Assembly (NCBI GenBank): GCA_947589425.1
Contig: CANQAV010000004.1
Location: forward strand, 62,001-126,000
From: Candidatus Gastranaerophilales bacterium
GTDB lineage: Bacteria > Cyanobacteriota > Vampirovibrionia > Gastranaerophilales > Gastranaerophilaceae
Direction of reading: 5' to 3'
DNA length: 64,000 bases
Below the pieces are notes generated by a model. It searched no databases. It was given only the letters and a program-made list of their open reading frames with translations, and was not told the origin of the DNA. This document shows positions 45,301 through 54,282 of the stretch, in pieces (position 1 is the first letter of the stretch; each line of letters starts with the position of its first letter). The position numbers and the translations under genes are program-made.

Positions 45301-45306
45301 AAATAT

Positions 45307-46296
45307 ATGTCAAAAAATGTCTTAATAACGGGAGCGACAGGATTTGCAGGCAGTCATCTGACGGATTATATTCTTGAAAATACCGATTACAAAGTATTTA
45401 TTTTAAAGCGTATGAATTCTAGTTTAAAAAACATTTCTCATGTTTTGGATAAAGTTCAGCTGATTGACGGTGATTTATTGGATGAAACAAGTTTGATAAA
45501 TGCTCTTAAAATTTCTAATCCCAATCAAATTTATCATTTGGGAGCATTAAGCTGGGTGACTCCTTCTTGGAATATGCCCGCAGTTTATATGCAGACAAAT
45601 GCAATCGGTACAATAAATTTATTTGAAGCTATGAGAATTACAGGCTGTAAAGCAAGAGTATTGACAAGCGCAACTCCCGAAGAATTTGGGGATGTTCCGC
45701 TTGATATGATACCTATTACCGAAGAAACAAGAATAAAACCTATTAATCCGTACGCCGCAAGCAAAGCTGCTCAAGACATGGTTTGTATTACATACCATGC
45801 AAGCTACAACATGGACATTGTGAGAACAAGAGCATTTAACCATGAGGGCTCAAGAAGAAATGTTCACGGCGCAATTGCTTCTTTTGCATATCAAATTGCT
45901 TGTGCTGAGGCGGGTCTTAAAGATGCTGTAATAAAGGTTGGTAATTTATCTGCAACAAGAAATTTTACAGACATAAGAGATACGGTAAGAGCTTACTTTT
46001 TGGCTATGGAAAAAGGCATTTCAGGAGAACTGTATTTAATTGGTACCGATCAAATCTATACCATGGAAGCTCTTTTAAATAAATTAATCTCTCATTCAAC
46101 ATTAAAAGATAAGATAAAAGTCGAAGTTGATCCTGCAAGGGTCAGACCCACGGAACTTATGACATTTATCGGCGATTTTACAAAATTTAAAAAACAAACA
46201 GGCTGGGAAATAAAATACAAAATTGATGAAACCCTTGAGTTTGTTCTTGAATACTGGAGAAATGAAGTCAAGAATAACAGTTTGAGAGGGCAGTAA
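45307..46296 (+). CDS. GDP-mannose/GDP-heptose 4,6-dehydratase-like SDR
   Basis: A 329-residue extended short-chain dehydrogenase. The NAD(P) loop is GATGFAGSH, the active-site lysine/tyrosine pair is YAASK, and TSATPEEFG supplies the acid region. RNFTDIRDTVRAY and the ending RPTELMTFIGDFTKFK match GDP-mannose 4,6-dehydratases. Because the locus makes GDP-heptose, I infer a GDP-heptose 4,6-dehydratase, giving a 4-keto-6-deoxy-heptose. It starts 6 bases after the phosphatase part and overlaps the next SDR by one base. Confidence 0.88.
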   Translation: MSKNVLITGATGFAGSHLTDYILENTDYKVFILKRMNSSLKNISHVLDKVQLIDGDLLDETSLINALKISNPNQIYHLGALSWVTPSWNMPAVYMQTNAIGTINLFEAMRITGCKARVLTSATPEEFGDVPLDMIPITEETRIKPINPYAASKAAQDMVCITYHASYNMDIVRTRAFNHEGSRRNVHGAIASFAYQIACAEAGLKDAVIKVGNLSATRNFTDIRDTVRAYFLAMEKGISGELYLIGTDQIYTMEALLNKLISHSTLKDKIKVEVDPARVRPTELMTFIGDFTKFKKQTGWEIKYKIDETLEFVLEYWRNEVKNNSLRGQ

Positions 46297-47216
46297 TGAA
46301 TATATTGGTAACAGGTGCGGGCGGATTTATCGGACAACATCTGTGCAATTTTTTGTCAAAAGAACACAAAGTGACGGGACTTGGTATTAAAGACAGAATA
46401 ATTCCGGGAATTGAATATTATAAGATTGATATTAAGAATTATTCCGAACTTGAAGAGCTGTTTAAACGAAATAAATTTGATGCTGTTTACCATCTTGCCT
46501 CAATAACTTTTCATGATGATATCGTAAACAAAAAATGCGAATGCTTAAATATAAGTCTTAAAGGCACGGAAAATTTAATTATTTTGTTTAACAAATATTG
46601 CAACAACGCAAAATTTGTCTATTCTTCCACAGGCAAAGTATACGGAAAGCAATTAAAAGATGAACTGAATGAACAAATGTGTCCGAGACCATACAATTTG
46701 CTTGGAAAGTCTAAATACATGACGGAAAGGCTGATTGACTATTATGCCTTTGATAATTTAGAGAATGATTATTTTATTTTTCGAATATTTAATGTTTACG
46801 GATATGGTCAGAGGGATAGTTTTGTAATACCTCATATAGTTAAACATATCAAGGAAAAAAAAGAAATCCCGCTTGGTAATTTGGGTGACTATCGTGACTA
46901 TTTGTATGTTGATGATTTAGTTGAGTGTTTTGCTTCAGTGCTTAAAAGTAATATGCCCAAACAAAAAAAGAATCCTTTAATATACAATGCTGGTTTTGGT
47001 AGTGCGTATTGCGTAAAAGATATTTTGGGCATATTTGAAAAATTAATCGGAACAAAAATAAGAACAAGAATAGAGCCTCAAAAATTGAGAACCGATGAAG
47101 GAAATGTTGAATATTCAAATTGTGATAAAGCAAAAAATGATTTTAATTGGACTGCCAAAACAACACTTGAAGAAGGGCTTCAAAAAATATTAAAAAAAGA
47201 AGGACTAATTAAATGA
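46296..47216 (+). CDS. NAD-dependent epimerase/reductase-like SDR lacking the usual tyrosine
   Basis: A 306-residue extended SDR with cofactor loop GAGGFIGQH, a STGKVYG segment and the GNLGDYRDYLYVDD region. At the catalytic Yxxx K site it reads NLLGKSK: the lysine is there but the tyrosine is replaced by leucine. It may be a 4-keto reductase or epimerase acting on the product of the upstream dehydratase, using another acid, or it may be inactive. It overlaps hddA by 4 bases. Confidence 0.8.
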   Translation: MNILVTGAGGFIGQHLCNFLSKEHKVTGLGIKDRIIPGIEYYKIDIKNYSELEELFKRNKFDAVYHLASITFHDDIVNKKCECLNISLKGTENLIILFNKYCNNAKFVYSSTGKVYGKQLKDELNEQMCPRPYNLLGKSKYMTERLIDYYAFDNLENDYFIFRIFNVYGYGQRDSFVIPHIVKHIKEKKEIPLGNLGDYRDYLYVDDLVECFASVLKSNMPKQKKNPLIYNAGFGSAYCVKDILGIFEKLIGTKIRTRIEPQKLRTDEGNVEYSNCDKAKNDFNWTAKTTLEEGLQKILKKEGLIK

Positions 47217-48217
47217 TAATTACAAGAACACCGTTTAGAATAAGCTTTGCAGGGGGAGGAAGCGACCTTAAGAATTACTATGAAAAATTCGGCGGGTCTG
47301 TTGTAAGCGTTTCTATTAACAAATATATTTATCTTTCAATGCATCCTTATTTTGAGCCCGATAAATATCTTTTAAAGTATTCAAAAACCGAACATGCGAA
47401 ATCTTTGGATGAAATTCGGCATCCTATTATAAAATCGGTTTTTAGAAGATACGGAATTAAAGGAGTCGATTTTAATTCAAGCGCCGATATTCCATCCGGT
47501 ACGGGACTTGCTTCTTCGTCGGCATTTACTGCGGGTTTAATTAATCTGTGCAACGCATATACGGACAATTATAAAGATAAAAATCAAATTGCCGCAGAAG
47601 CATGTGAAATTGAAATAGACGAATTAAAAGAACCTATCGGAAAACAAGACCAATATGCCTGCTCCTGCGGAGGACTTAATTTTATTGAATTTTACAGAGA
47701 CGGGGTTGTGGATGTTGAAAAATTATATCTTCAATCGGATGTGTATCATGTTCTTGAAAAAAATCTTTTAATGTTTTACACGGGAAAAACAAGAAGTGCG
47801 GGCGATATACTTATTGAGCAAAAGAAAAATACAACGGATGATATTTTAAAAATCAATAATCTTCATAAAATGGTTAAATTGTCAAAAGATTTAAAAAATG
47901 AGCTTTTGAAAGGCAATACCAATGCAATGGGCGAGATTTTGCATACGGGCTGGATGTATAAAAAAGAACTTGCAAAAGGAATAAGCGATTCGGATATTGA
48001 TTACTGGTATGATACTGCTCTAAAAAACGGAGCAAAAGGCGGAAAGCTTTTAGGAGCGGGCGGCGGCGGATTTTTATTATTTTACGTTGAAGAACAATAC
48101 CGTTCAAAAGTTCGTCGTGCGCTTAAGGATTTAAGAGAAATTGATTTTAAATTTGATAACAAAGGTACAAATATAGTCTATTACAATAAATCGGAATTAT
48201 ACAGGAGCGAAAAATGA
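47213..48217 (+). CDS. hddA: D-glycero-D-manno-heptose 7-phosphate kinase (HddA)
   Basis: A 334-residue GHMP-family kinase. It starts RTPFRISFAGGGSDL, has the ATP-binding motif PSGTGLASSSAF, and ends with KLLGAGGGGFLLF, the pattern of HddA. It would phosphorylate heptose 7-phosphate at C1 to give the alpha-1,7-bisphosphate. The neighbours gmhA, a GmhB-like part and an HddC-like part complete the route to GDP-D-glycero-alpha-D-manno-heptose. Overlaps gmhA by 4 bases. A related fucose-type kinase is a less likely alternative. Confidence 0.9.
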   Translation: MIITRTPFRISFAGGGSDLKNYYEKFGGSVVSVSINKYIYLSMHPYFEPDKYLLKYSKTEHAKSLDEIRHPIIKSVFRRYGIKGVDFNSSADIPSGTGLASSSAFTAGLINLCNAYTDNYKDKNQIAAEACEIEIDELKEPIGKQDQYACSCGGLNFIEFYRDGVVDVEKLYLQSDVYHVLEKNLLMFYTGKTRSAGDILIEQKKNTTDDILKINNLHKMVKLSKDLKNELLKGNTNAMGEILHTGWMYKKELAKGISDSDIDYWYDTALKNGAKGGKLLGAGGGGFLLFYVEEQYRSKVRRALKDLREIDFKFDNKGTNIVYYNKSELYRSEK

Positions 48218-48780
48218 TTACAAAAATAAGCTCTTATTTAGATGACGTTTCAAGTGCGGTTAAAAATCTTGATAAAAAAGAAATTGAAACTCTTATTTCA
48301 CTTTTAATTAAGGCAAGAGACAACAACAAAAGAATATATATCATGGGTAACGGAGGCTCGGGTGCTACGGCAAGCCATTTTTGCTGTGATTTTAATAAGG
48401 GTATGAGCTATGGCAGGAAAAAACGCTTCAGGATGTTCTGTCTTAATGATAATGTGCCTACTATGCTTGCATATTCAAACGATATCAGCTATGACGATGT
48501 TTTTTTGGAACAGTTGAAAAATTTTCTTGATGAAGGGGATACCGTAATAGGAATTTCGGGAAGCGGAAATTCAAAAAATGTTTTAAAAGCAATTGAATAC
48601 GCAAATTCAAAAAATGCAATTACAATCGCCATTACGGGTTTTGACGGGGGAAAATTGAAAAAAATTGCAAAATATTCAATAAATGCAAATGTTTTTGACA
48701 TGCAGTTGAGCGAAGATATACACATGATGCTTTGTCATCTTATGTATAGAGTAATTAATTCATTTGAGGATAAGGAATAA
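48214..48780 (+). CDS. gmhA: Sedoheptulose 7-phosphate isomerase (GmhA)
   Basis: A 188-residue SIS-domain protein that makes D-glycero-D-manno-heptose 7-phosphate, the first heptose step. Sugar-phosphate contacts lie in MGNGGSGATASHF and GISGSGNSKNV; the C-terminal EDIHMMLCH holds the conserved acid and histidine. Length matches GmhA. It is coupled to hddA by a 4-base overlap and followed 4 bases later by a glycosyltransferase. Confidence 0.92.
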   Translation: MITKISSYLDDVSSAVKNLDKKEIETLISLLIKARDNNKRIYIMGNGGSGATASHFCCDFNKGMSYGRKKRFRMFCLNDNVPTMLAYSNDISYDDVFLEQLKNFLDEGDTVIGISGSGNSKNVLKAIEYANSKNAITIAITGFDGGKLKKIAKYSINANVFDMQLSEDIHMMLCHLMYRVINSFEDKE

Positions 48781-48783
48781 AAA

Positions 48784-49824
48784 ATGCCGAAAATTAGTGT
48801 TATTTTGCCTGTATATAATGTTGAAAAATATCTGGAGCGCTGTATTAAAAGTATAACAGAGCAATCCCTTCAAGATATTGAAATTATTCTCGCAACCGAC
48901 GGGCCTGATGAGTGTGATAAAATATGCGAAAAATATGCACAAAAAGATGAAAGAATAAAAATTATTTTCCACCCAAAAGGTTATGGCAAGGGATTTAATG
49001 AAGGGCTTAAAATTGCACGGGGTAAATATATTGCAATTGTTGAAACAGACGATTGGATTGACAAAACAATGTTTGAAAAGCTTTTTGACGAGGCGGAAAA
49101 AACCGGTGCGGACTTTGTAAAATGCGGATTTTATAAAGCATTTGACGACGAAACAAAAAACTTTTGCGAATTGTTTGATGAATATCCGAATAAAGTTGAG
49201 ATGAAAGAAAATTCAAAATTTTTTGCCTCTCAGCCTTCGCTATGGTGCGGAATTTACAAGACAAAATTTCTAATCGACAACAATATTAAAATGATTGAAG
49301 AAAGAATGCCTTTTATTGACGTTCATTTTCATTATTTAACTTGTGCTCTGGCAAAAAATATTCAATTAATTCACAAACCTCTTTATTTTTATTATCAGGA
49401 TAATCCTAATCAATCCGTTAAAAGCGTGAGCGCAAAAAATATGATAAAAGCGGATAAAATTGCTTATGAAGAACTCTCTAAGCGAAAAATTCCGGAAGAA
49501 TATAAAGAAGGAGTTTTATATGCACTTTTGGGGCATTTATACTGGTGTTACAAGACTCTTAAACATAATGACGATAAAAAAGCTTTTTGGATTGATGCAA
49601 AAGAATTTATAGAAACAATTGATTTTCAAGATGTTAAATTTAAATATTTTACTCATCAAATGTTTGATTTTTATAAAGCGCTTAAAAAAGGAAGCTATCT
49701 TGCTTTTGATATCAAAAAAGCACTAAAAACCAATATTTTCTCTCTTAAAAATACTTTTGATAAAAAATATAAAGTTTTAACAATTTTAGGCATAAAAATT
49801 AAACTGAAAAGGAAAAATAAATGA
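48784..49824 (+). CDS. GT2-family glycosyltransferase
   Basis: A 346-residue inverting glycosyltransferase. The GT-A domain has ISVILPVYNVEKYLERCI at the start and the metal site TDDW (about 91-94). Residues 200-346 form a variable acceptor domain with a basic end. There is no membrane helix, so it works at the cytoplasmic face. Its place in the heptose locus suggests it adds a heptose or a related sugar to an envelope glycan. It overlaps the next gene by 4 bases. Confidence 0.9.
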   Translation: MPKISVILPVYNVEKYLERCIKSITEQSLQDIEIILATDGPDECDKICEKYAQKDERIKIIFHPKGYGKGFNEGLKIARGKYIAIVETDDWIDKTMFEKLFDEAEKTGADFVKCGFYKAFDDETKNFCELFDEYPNKVEMKENSKFFASQPSLWCGIYKTKFLIDNNIKMIEERMPFIDVHFHYLTCALAKNIQLIHKPLYFYYQDNPNQSVKSVSAKNMIKADKIAYEELSKRKIPEEYKEGVLYALLGHLYWCYKTLKHNDDKKAFWIDAKEFIETIDFQDVKFKYFTHQMFDFYKALKKGSYLAFDIKKALKTNIFSLKNTFDKKYKVLTILGIKIKLKRKNK

Positions 49825-51131
49825 ACTGTATAATTTTAGGAGCAGGACTTTCGTCTTTATCATTGGCATATTTTTTACAGGATAATAAAAAAGCGGATAA
49901 AATCATAATTTTAGAAAAAGAAGATAAAACGGGCGGCTTGTGCCGTACATTTACAAAAGAAGGAATTGAATATGATGTCGGCCCTCATATTATATTTTCA
50001 AAAGACGAAGAAATTCTTGATTTTATGAACGGAATTTTAGGTGACAATATAGAAAAACACAGACGTTCAAACAAAATCATTCACAAAAGAGCATTAGTCC
50101 AATATCCTTTTGAAAATGATTTATCAAAGCTTGATGATTTTGATAAAGAATATTGCGTTAATTCTTTTATTAATAATCCCTATGAAAATTATGAAGCGCA
50201 AAATATGCTTCAATTTTTTCTGAAAACTTTTGGCGAAGGAATTACAAACCTTTATTTGCGTCCTTATAATGAAAAAATATGGAAATTCGACCCTGTTTTT
50301 ATGGATACTCAAATGGTTGACAGAATTCCGAAACCTCCCAAAGAAGATATTTTAAAAAGCGCAAAAGGGCACACGGTTGACGGATATCTTCATCAGCTTT
50401 ATTTTACATATCCAAAACACGGCGGAACTGAAGCTTTAATTAAGGCAATTTCTTCAAAGTTAAATAACAAGATTGAAATTCATACAAATGCGGAAGTTTT
50501 AAGTATTGAAAAAAAATCCGATAAATTTTTCATTAATACTTCAAAGGGCGAATTTTCGGGCGATAAAATAATATCTTCAATTCCTTTGAATTTGCTTTCA
50601 AAAATTTATAAACACACACCGAAAGAAATACTTGAAGCATCAAAACAATTGAAATATAACTCAATTGCAATATGTATTTTAAACGTTAAAAAAGATTATG
50701 CAAAAGATAACTATGCTTTTATGTGTGCGGATAAAAACGTTATATTTCACAGGGTTTCAAAGCTTGACTTTATGGGCGGAAATTATACTAAAGAAAACTC
50801 GACAACATATATGGCGGAGATTACATACAGAAAAAACGATTTGAATGATTTGGCAAGTGATGATGAATTGATTTCAAAAGTTGTTAGGGGGCTTAAAACA
50901 ATAGGTTTTATTGATAAAGATAATGACGTTAATTTTTCTGATATAAGAAGGTTTGAATATGCTTATGTTATTTATGATTTAAACCACAGAAAAAATACGG
51001 ATATAATTAAGAATTATTTTGATAAAGAGGGAATATATCCAAACGGACGATTTGGAACATTTGAATATTTGAATATGGATAAAATTATAAGACAATCAAA
51101 AACTTTAGCTAAGAGTTTAAGTTTGAATTAA
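49821..51131 (+). CDS. FAD-dependent amine-oxidase/UDP-galactopyranose-mutase-like protein
   Basis: A 436-residue flavoprotein. The dinucleotide loop is ILGAGLSSLSLAY; an LEKEDKTGGLCRTF segment binds the rest of FAD, and YDVGPHIIF is typical of protoporphyrinogen-oxidase and sugar-mutase relatives. The C-terminal region (RRFEYAYVIYDLNHRKN, YPNGRFGTFEYLNMD) resembles proteins found in O-antigen and capsule clusters. Substrate unknown: sugar ring mutase or glycan oxidase are both possible. Last gene of the heptose locus, ending in a strong terminator. Confidence 0.8.
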   Translation: MNCIILGAGLSSLSLAYFLQDNKKADKIIILEKEDKTGGLCRTFTKEGIEYDVGPHIIFSKDEEILDFMNGILGDNIEKHRRSNKIIHKRALVQYPFENDLSKLDDFDKEYCVNSFINNPYENYEAQNMLQFFLKTFGEGITNLYLRPYNEKIWKFDPVFMDTQMVDRIPKPPKEDILKSAKGHTVDGYLHQLYFTYPKHGGTEALIKAISSKLNNKIEIHTNAEVLSIEKKSDKFFINTSKGEFSGDKIISSIPLNLLSKIYKHTPKEILEASKQLKYNSIAICILNVKKDYAKDNYAFMCADKNVIFHRVSKLDFMGGNYTKENSTTYMAEITYRKNDLNDLASDDELISKVVRGLKTIGFIDKDNDVNFSDIRRFEYAYVIYDLNHRKNTDIIKNYFDKEGIYPNGRFGTFEYLNMDKIIRQSKTLAKSLSLN

Positions 51132-51158
51132 AAAAGCGCTCAGAGCGAGCGCTTTTTT
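51130..51158. terminator. Bidirectional intrinsic terminator of the heptose locus
   Basis: The stem AAAAAAGCGCTC pairs with GAGCGCTTTTTT around AGAGC. It uses the same GCGCTC stem as the terminator at 38822-38849. Confidence 0.9.
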
Positions 51159-51172
51159 ATTCTTATTTTTTA

Positions 51173-52357
51173 TTACATTCCCAGTCTTGATAAGAGGTTA
51201 TTATACTCTTCTTCGCCATATTCTTCCAGATAGCTTTCAAGGAAGTTTGACACCTGTTCTTCGGATGCGTTTTCAAGAATGTCTTCAAGATAAGTATATT
51301 TTCCGTCGGGACCTATTTCTTTAAGATAACTTTGGAATTGTCTGTATAAAATGTTGTCTGTTTCTGTTGTATCTTGTTCTTCAACATTGTTATCGGTTTC
51401 TTCCGTGCTTTCTTCGGGCTCTGCGCTTAGACTGCAGAATATATCTTCTCCGTTATTTTGATATTCATTTTCTTGTAATTGTGCTTCTTCAGTTTCTTCG
51501 GGTGTTACTGCTTCAGGGGTTGTTTCGGGTACTGTTTCTGCGGGTGCAGTTTCTTCGGGCGTTGCTGCTTCAGGGGTTGTTTGTGCTTCGGGAGCGGGAG
51601 CTTCTTCCGTTTCTTGAGGTGTTACTTCTTCAGGCGTTGTTTGTGCTTCGGGAGCGGGAGCTTCTTCCGTTTCTTGAGGTGTTACTTCTTCAGGCGTTGT
51701 TTGTGCTTCGGGAGCGGGAGCTTCTTCTGCTTCTTGAGGTGCGGGCTGTTGAGCTTGAGCAGCGTTAAGAGCATTTTGTGCTTCTTGAATTTGTGCCAAA
51801 GTTTCTTGAATTTGTGCAAGTGTTTGTGCCATTGCTTCTTTTTCAGCTGCTTCTGCCGCTTCTTCGGTTTCTTCCGTTGCTGCCGCTTCTTCGGTTTCTT
51901 CCGTTGCTGCCGTTTCTTCGGTTTGTTCTGTTGCTTCGGCTTCTTCGGTTTCTTCCGTTGCTGCCGTTTCTTCGGTTTGTTCTGTTGCTTCGGCTTCTTC
52001 GGTTTGTTCTGTTGCTTCGGCTTCTTCGGTTTGTTCTGTTGCTTCGGCTTCTTCTGCTGCTTCTACATCGTTATTTGTTTTGTTATCTTTCGGTTTTATT
52101 TCTTCCGTCTTTGTTTTATCCTCGTCGTCTTTTTTACCGAATAAGCTGTTAAATATTGCATCAAATATACTTCCTATCACATCAAAGATTATTGTGTGAA
52201 CAGGATTAAATATACTTGGTTTAAACAGTGCTTTTGCTGCATTTCCGGCAAAATCAAATATTGATACATCATTATCCTTATTGCTTTTTGCTGATGCTGA
52301 AGTATTATTTGTTGTGGTTTGTACTGCTTTTGAATCTACGCCTTTAACAGTAGTCAT
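51173..52357 (-). CDS. Acidic repeat protein (Glu/Thr/Ala and Pro/Glu/Thr repeats)
   Basis: A 394-residue protein of unknown function. Residues 1-85 hold a basic Ser/Thr-rich start and one hydrophobic patch (SIFNPVHTIIFDVIGSIFDAIFNSLFG), but no signal peptide. Residues about 100-170 are seven 9-residue repeats (EATEQTEEA and variants); residues about 205-290 are repeats of 20 residues (PAPEAQTTPEEVTPQETEEA) followed by Pro/Glu-rich sequence. The last 100 residues are acidic with an ordered YLKEIGPDGKYTYLEDIL segment. The repeats are nearly exact at DNA level, so they should change length quickly. An AGAGG ribosome site precedes the ATG. Confidence 0.75.
   Translation of the reverse strand: MTTVKGVDSKAVQTTTNNTSASAKSNKDNDVSIFDFAGNAAKALFKPSIFNPVHTIIFDVIGSIFDAIFNSLFGKKDDEDKTKTEEIKPKDNKTNNDVEAAEEAEATEQTEEAEATEQTEEAEATEQTEETAATEETEEAEATEQTEETAATEETEEAAATEETEEAAEAAEKEAMAQTLAQIQETLAQIQEAQNALNAAQAQQPAPQEAEEAPAPEAQTTPEEVTPQETEEAPAPEAQTTPEEVTPQETEEAPAPEAQTTPEAATPEETAPAETVPETTPEAVTPEETEEAQLQENEYQNNGEDIFCSLSAEPEESTEETDNNVEEQDTTETDNILYRQFQSYLKEIGPDGKYTYLEDILENASEEQVSNFLESYLEEYGEEEYNNLLSRLGM
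51573..51740 (-). repeat. 60-base tandem repeat (20-residue Pro/Glu/Thr unit)
   Basis: The blocks 51601-51660 and 51661-51720 are identical over all 60 bases, with partial copies on both sides (28 bases from 51573; diverging after about 51728). They encode a Pro-Ala-Pro-Glu-Ala-Gln-Thr-Thr-type unit. Confidence 0.92.
51854..52042 (-). repeat. 27-base tandem repeat, seven units (9-residue Glu/Thr unit)
   Basis: Seven 27-base units in register, plus a partial eighth. Units alternate between two variants (EATEQTEEA-type and AATEETEEA-type); several units are identical. Confidence 0.9.
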
Positions 52358-52510
52358 TTTTTACCTCTTTCTTATTTAATTTTTATATCATATGTATATA
52401 AAAAAATTTGTTTGCAAAAAATTGTCGGTTTTGTGAAACCAACTTAACATTTTTTAACAATATAAAAAACGAAAACCGATTGTCTGTTTAGTGCGTAAAT
52501 ATTTTTGAGT

Positions 52511-52900
52511 TTATTTATTTAAAATAAAGTAGCTGAAATTTAAATATGTTGCAAAAACAATCCAAAGAAAATAAGGAATTAAAAGACAGGAAGAAACTTT
52601 TGATATTTTGTAAAATTTCTTGATTGTTAAAAATACAAAAATATCAAGAAGCAGAATATCAAAAAATGCAAAAGAAATATTTTTTAAACCGAAAAATATA
52701 AAAGCCCAGAGGATATTTAAAATCATTTGAATTGTAAAATAAATATATCCCTGCTTTTTGTTATCCGCTTTTTTTAGAATATATAAAACAATTGATACAA
52801 AAATTGCAATATATAAAATTATCCAAACGGGTGTAAATATCCAATCCGGAACATTTAGCGGGGGTTTATTTAAGTTTTTAAACCAAAAAGTATCAAACAT
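52511..52900 (-). CDS. tspO: TspO/MBR-family membrane protein, short form
   Basis: A 129-residue membrane protein with four helices. TspO marks are PDWIFTPVWIILY, ILNILWAFIFFGLKN and LLIPYFLWIVFATYLNFSY. TspO proteins bind porphyrins and related ligands. Family members usually have five helices and 150-170 residues; the first helix is missing here, and no upstream frame supplies it. The ATG lies in a terminator-like hairpin (52885-52921) that follows the aminotransferase gene, so expression may depend on read-through. Confidence 0.8.
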   Translation of the reverse strand: MFDTFWFKNLNKPPLNVPDWIFTPVWIILYIAIFVSIVLYILKKADNKKQGYIYFTIQMILNILWAFIFFGLKNISFAFFDILLLDIFVFLTIKKFYKISKVSSCLLIPYFLWIVFATYLNFSYFILNK

Positions 52901-52921
52901 AAATTAAGTTTGATACTTTTT
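52885..52921 (-). terminator. Terminator after the DegT gene, overlapping the tspO start codon
   Basis: A 14-base-pair stem (AAAAAGTATCAAAC with GTTTGATACTTTTT) around a 9-base loop. On the minus strand the tspO ATG (52900-52898) lies at the loop/stem edge and the T run falls within its first codons. Confidence 0.75.
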
Positions 52922-52946
52922 TGATGATTTTTTATCGCCTTTGGGT

Positions 52947-54068
52947 TTATACCATAGCGGCAGTTTTTTGAACGCATTCAATTAAAGTTTTAGCAACTTC
53001 TTCTTGTTCTTCTTTTGTGATTTCTGCAAACATCGGAAGCGAAAGAACTAAATGAGTATTTTTTTCCGTGTTGGGAAGCATACCTTCTTTAAAATTATAT
53101 TTTGCGTGAACTTTTTGAAGATGAAGCGGAATAGGATAATATATCATTGCACCTATTCCTTTTTCGGATAGCGCCTGATGCACTTCGTCACGATTGGGAA
53201 CTTTAACCGTGTATTGGTGATATACGCAATATGTGCCGTCAAGTTCTTTCGGAGTTTCAATTAAATCGCATTTTGAGAACAATTCGTTATAATATTTTGC
53301 GTGTTCACGTCTTAATTTATTCCATTTATCAACGTATGGTAATTTTACTCTTAAAATCGCAGCCTGTATTTCATCAAGTCTTGAATTAACACCTATTTCG
53401 TCATGGTGATATCTTATTGCACCGCCATGGTTTCTGAGAGCTATTACTCTGTCTTTAATGTATTGGGAGTTTGTTGTTACCATTCCGCCGTCACCCATTG
53501 TACCGAGGTTTTTGGTGGGATAAAAACTGAAACATCCGACATCACCGATTGTTCCGACTTTTCTGCCTTTATATTCCGCACCGATTGCCTGACAAGCATC
53601 TTCTATAACATATAAGTTATGACGACGGGCAATGTCTGTGATTATATCCATATCACAGGGCTGTCCGTAAAGGTGTACGGGAATTATTGCTTTTGTTTTA
53701 GGAGTAATTGCCGCTTCAATTTTTGATGCATCAATATTAAAAGTATCGGGGTCAATATCAACAAATACGGGTTTTGCTCCTACAATGCCGATTGATTCCG
53801 AAGTTGCAACGAAAGTAAAAGCTGTTGAAATTACTTCATCTCCTTCGCCTATATCAAGGGCTCTCAGAGCAAGATGAAGTGCATCCGTACCGGAATTAAG
53901 CGCTACAGCGTGTTTAACATTAAGATAATCACACATTTCTTTTTCAAATTCTTTATTGTTAGCACCTAAAATGTATGAGCCGCTTCTCATAACTTCCAAT
54001 ACTGCGTTTTCTGCCTCTTTTGCGATTGTTTCATATTGTCTTTTTGAATTAATAATAGGAATTTTCAT
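52947..54068 (-). CDS. DegT/DnrJ/EryC1/StrS-family sugar aminotransferase
   Basis: A 373-residue pyridoxal-phosphate enzyme of the type that aminates nucleotide keto-sugars for envelope glycans. PLP-binding lysine K186 is in [11 protein letters not shown]. Other marks are [11 protein letters not shown] (about 58-68), the aspartate of [12 protein letters not shown] (157), and RNHGG near 213. A GAGGAG ribosome site precedes the ATG. It stands alone, not in the heptose locus, so the sugar is unknown. Confidence 0.93.
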   Translation of the reverse strand: MKIPIINSKRQYETIAKEAENAVLEVMRSGSYILGANNKEFEKEMCDYLNVKHAVALNSGTDALHLALRALDIGEGDEVISTAFTFVATSESIGIVGAKPVFVDIDPDTFNIDASKIEAAITPKTKAIIPVHLYGQPCDMDIITDIARRHNLYVIEDACQAIGAEYKGRKVGTIGDVGCFSFYPTKNLGTMGDGGMVTTNSQYIKDRVIALRNHGGAIRYHHDEIGVNSRLDEIQAAILRVKLPYVDKWNKLRREHAKYYNELFSKCDLIETPKELDGTYCVYHQYTVKVPNRDEVHQALSEKGIGAMIYYPIPLHLQKVHAKYNFKEGMLPNTEKNTHLVLSLPMFAEITKEEQEEVAKTLIECVQKTAAMV

Positions 54069-54282
54069 TTTTTTCTCCTCAATAATGTATCTTATTGTCT
54101 TTAATATAGCATATAATCTTGCTTTTATTTATTAAGATTAGATAAAGATTTTTTATTTAACCGCTTTCAAATTAATTGATTTTTTGTGTAAATTTTTGTA
54201 AAATAATAAGATATATTTTCTTTAAAATATCAATTTTTTGCTTTCAGGTGTTTAGTTATAGTGTGTGTAAAGGTGGTAAATT

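Noticed and set aside
51573-52042. Tandem repeats as a CRISPR array
   Set aside because: The repeats are contiguous, in frame and without spacers.
51479-52144. Long plus-strand frames rich in Phe, Leu and Cys over the acidic repeat gene
   Set aside because: They are the antisense reading of the Glu/Thr repeats; their composition follows from the repeat codons, and they have no ribosome site.
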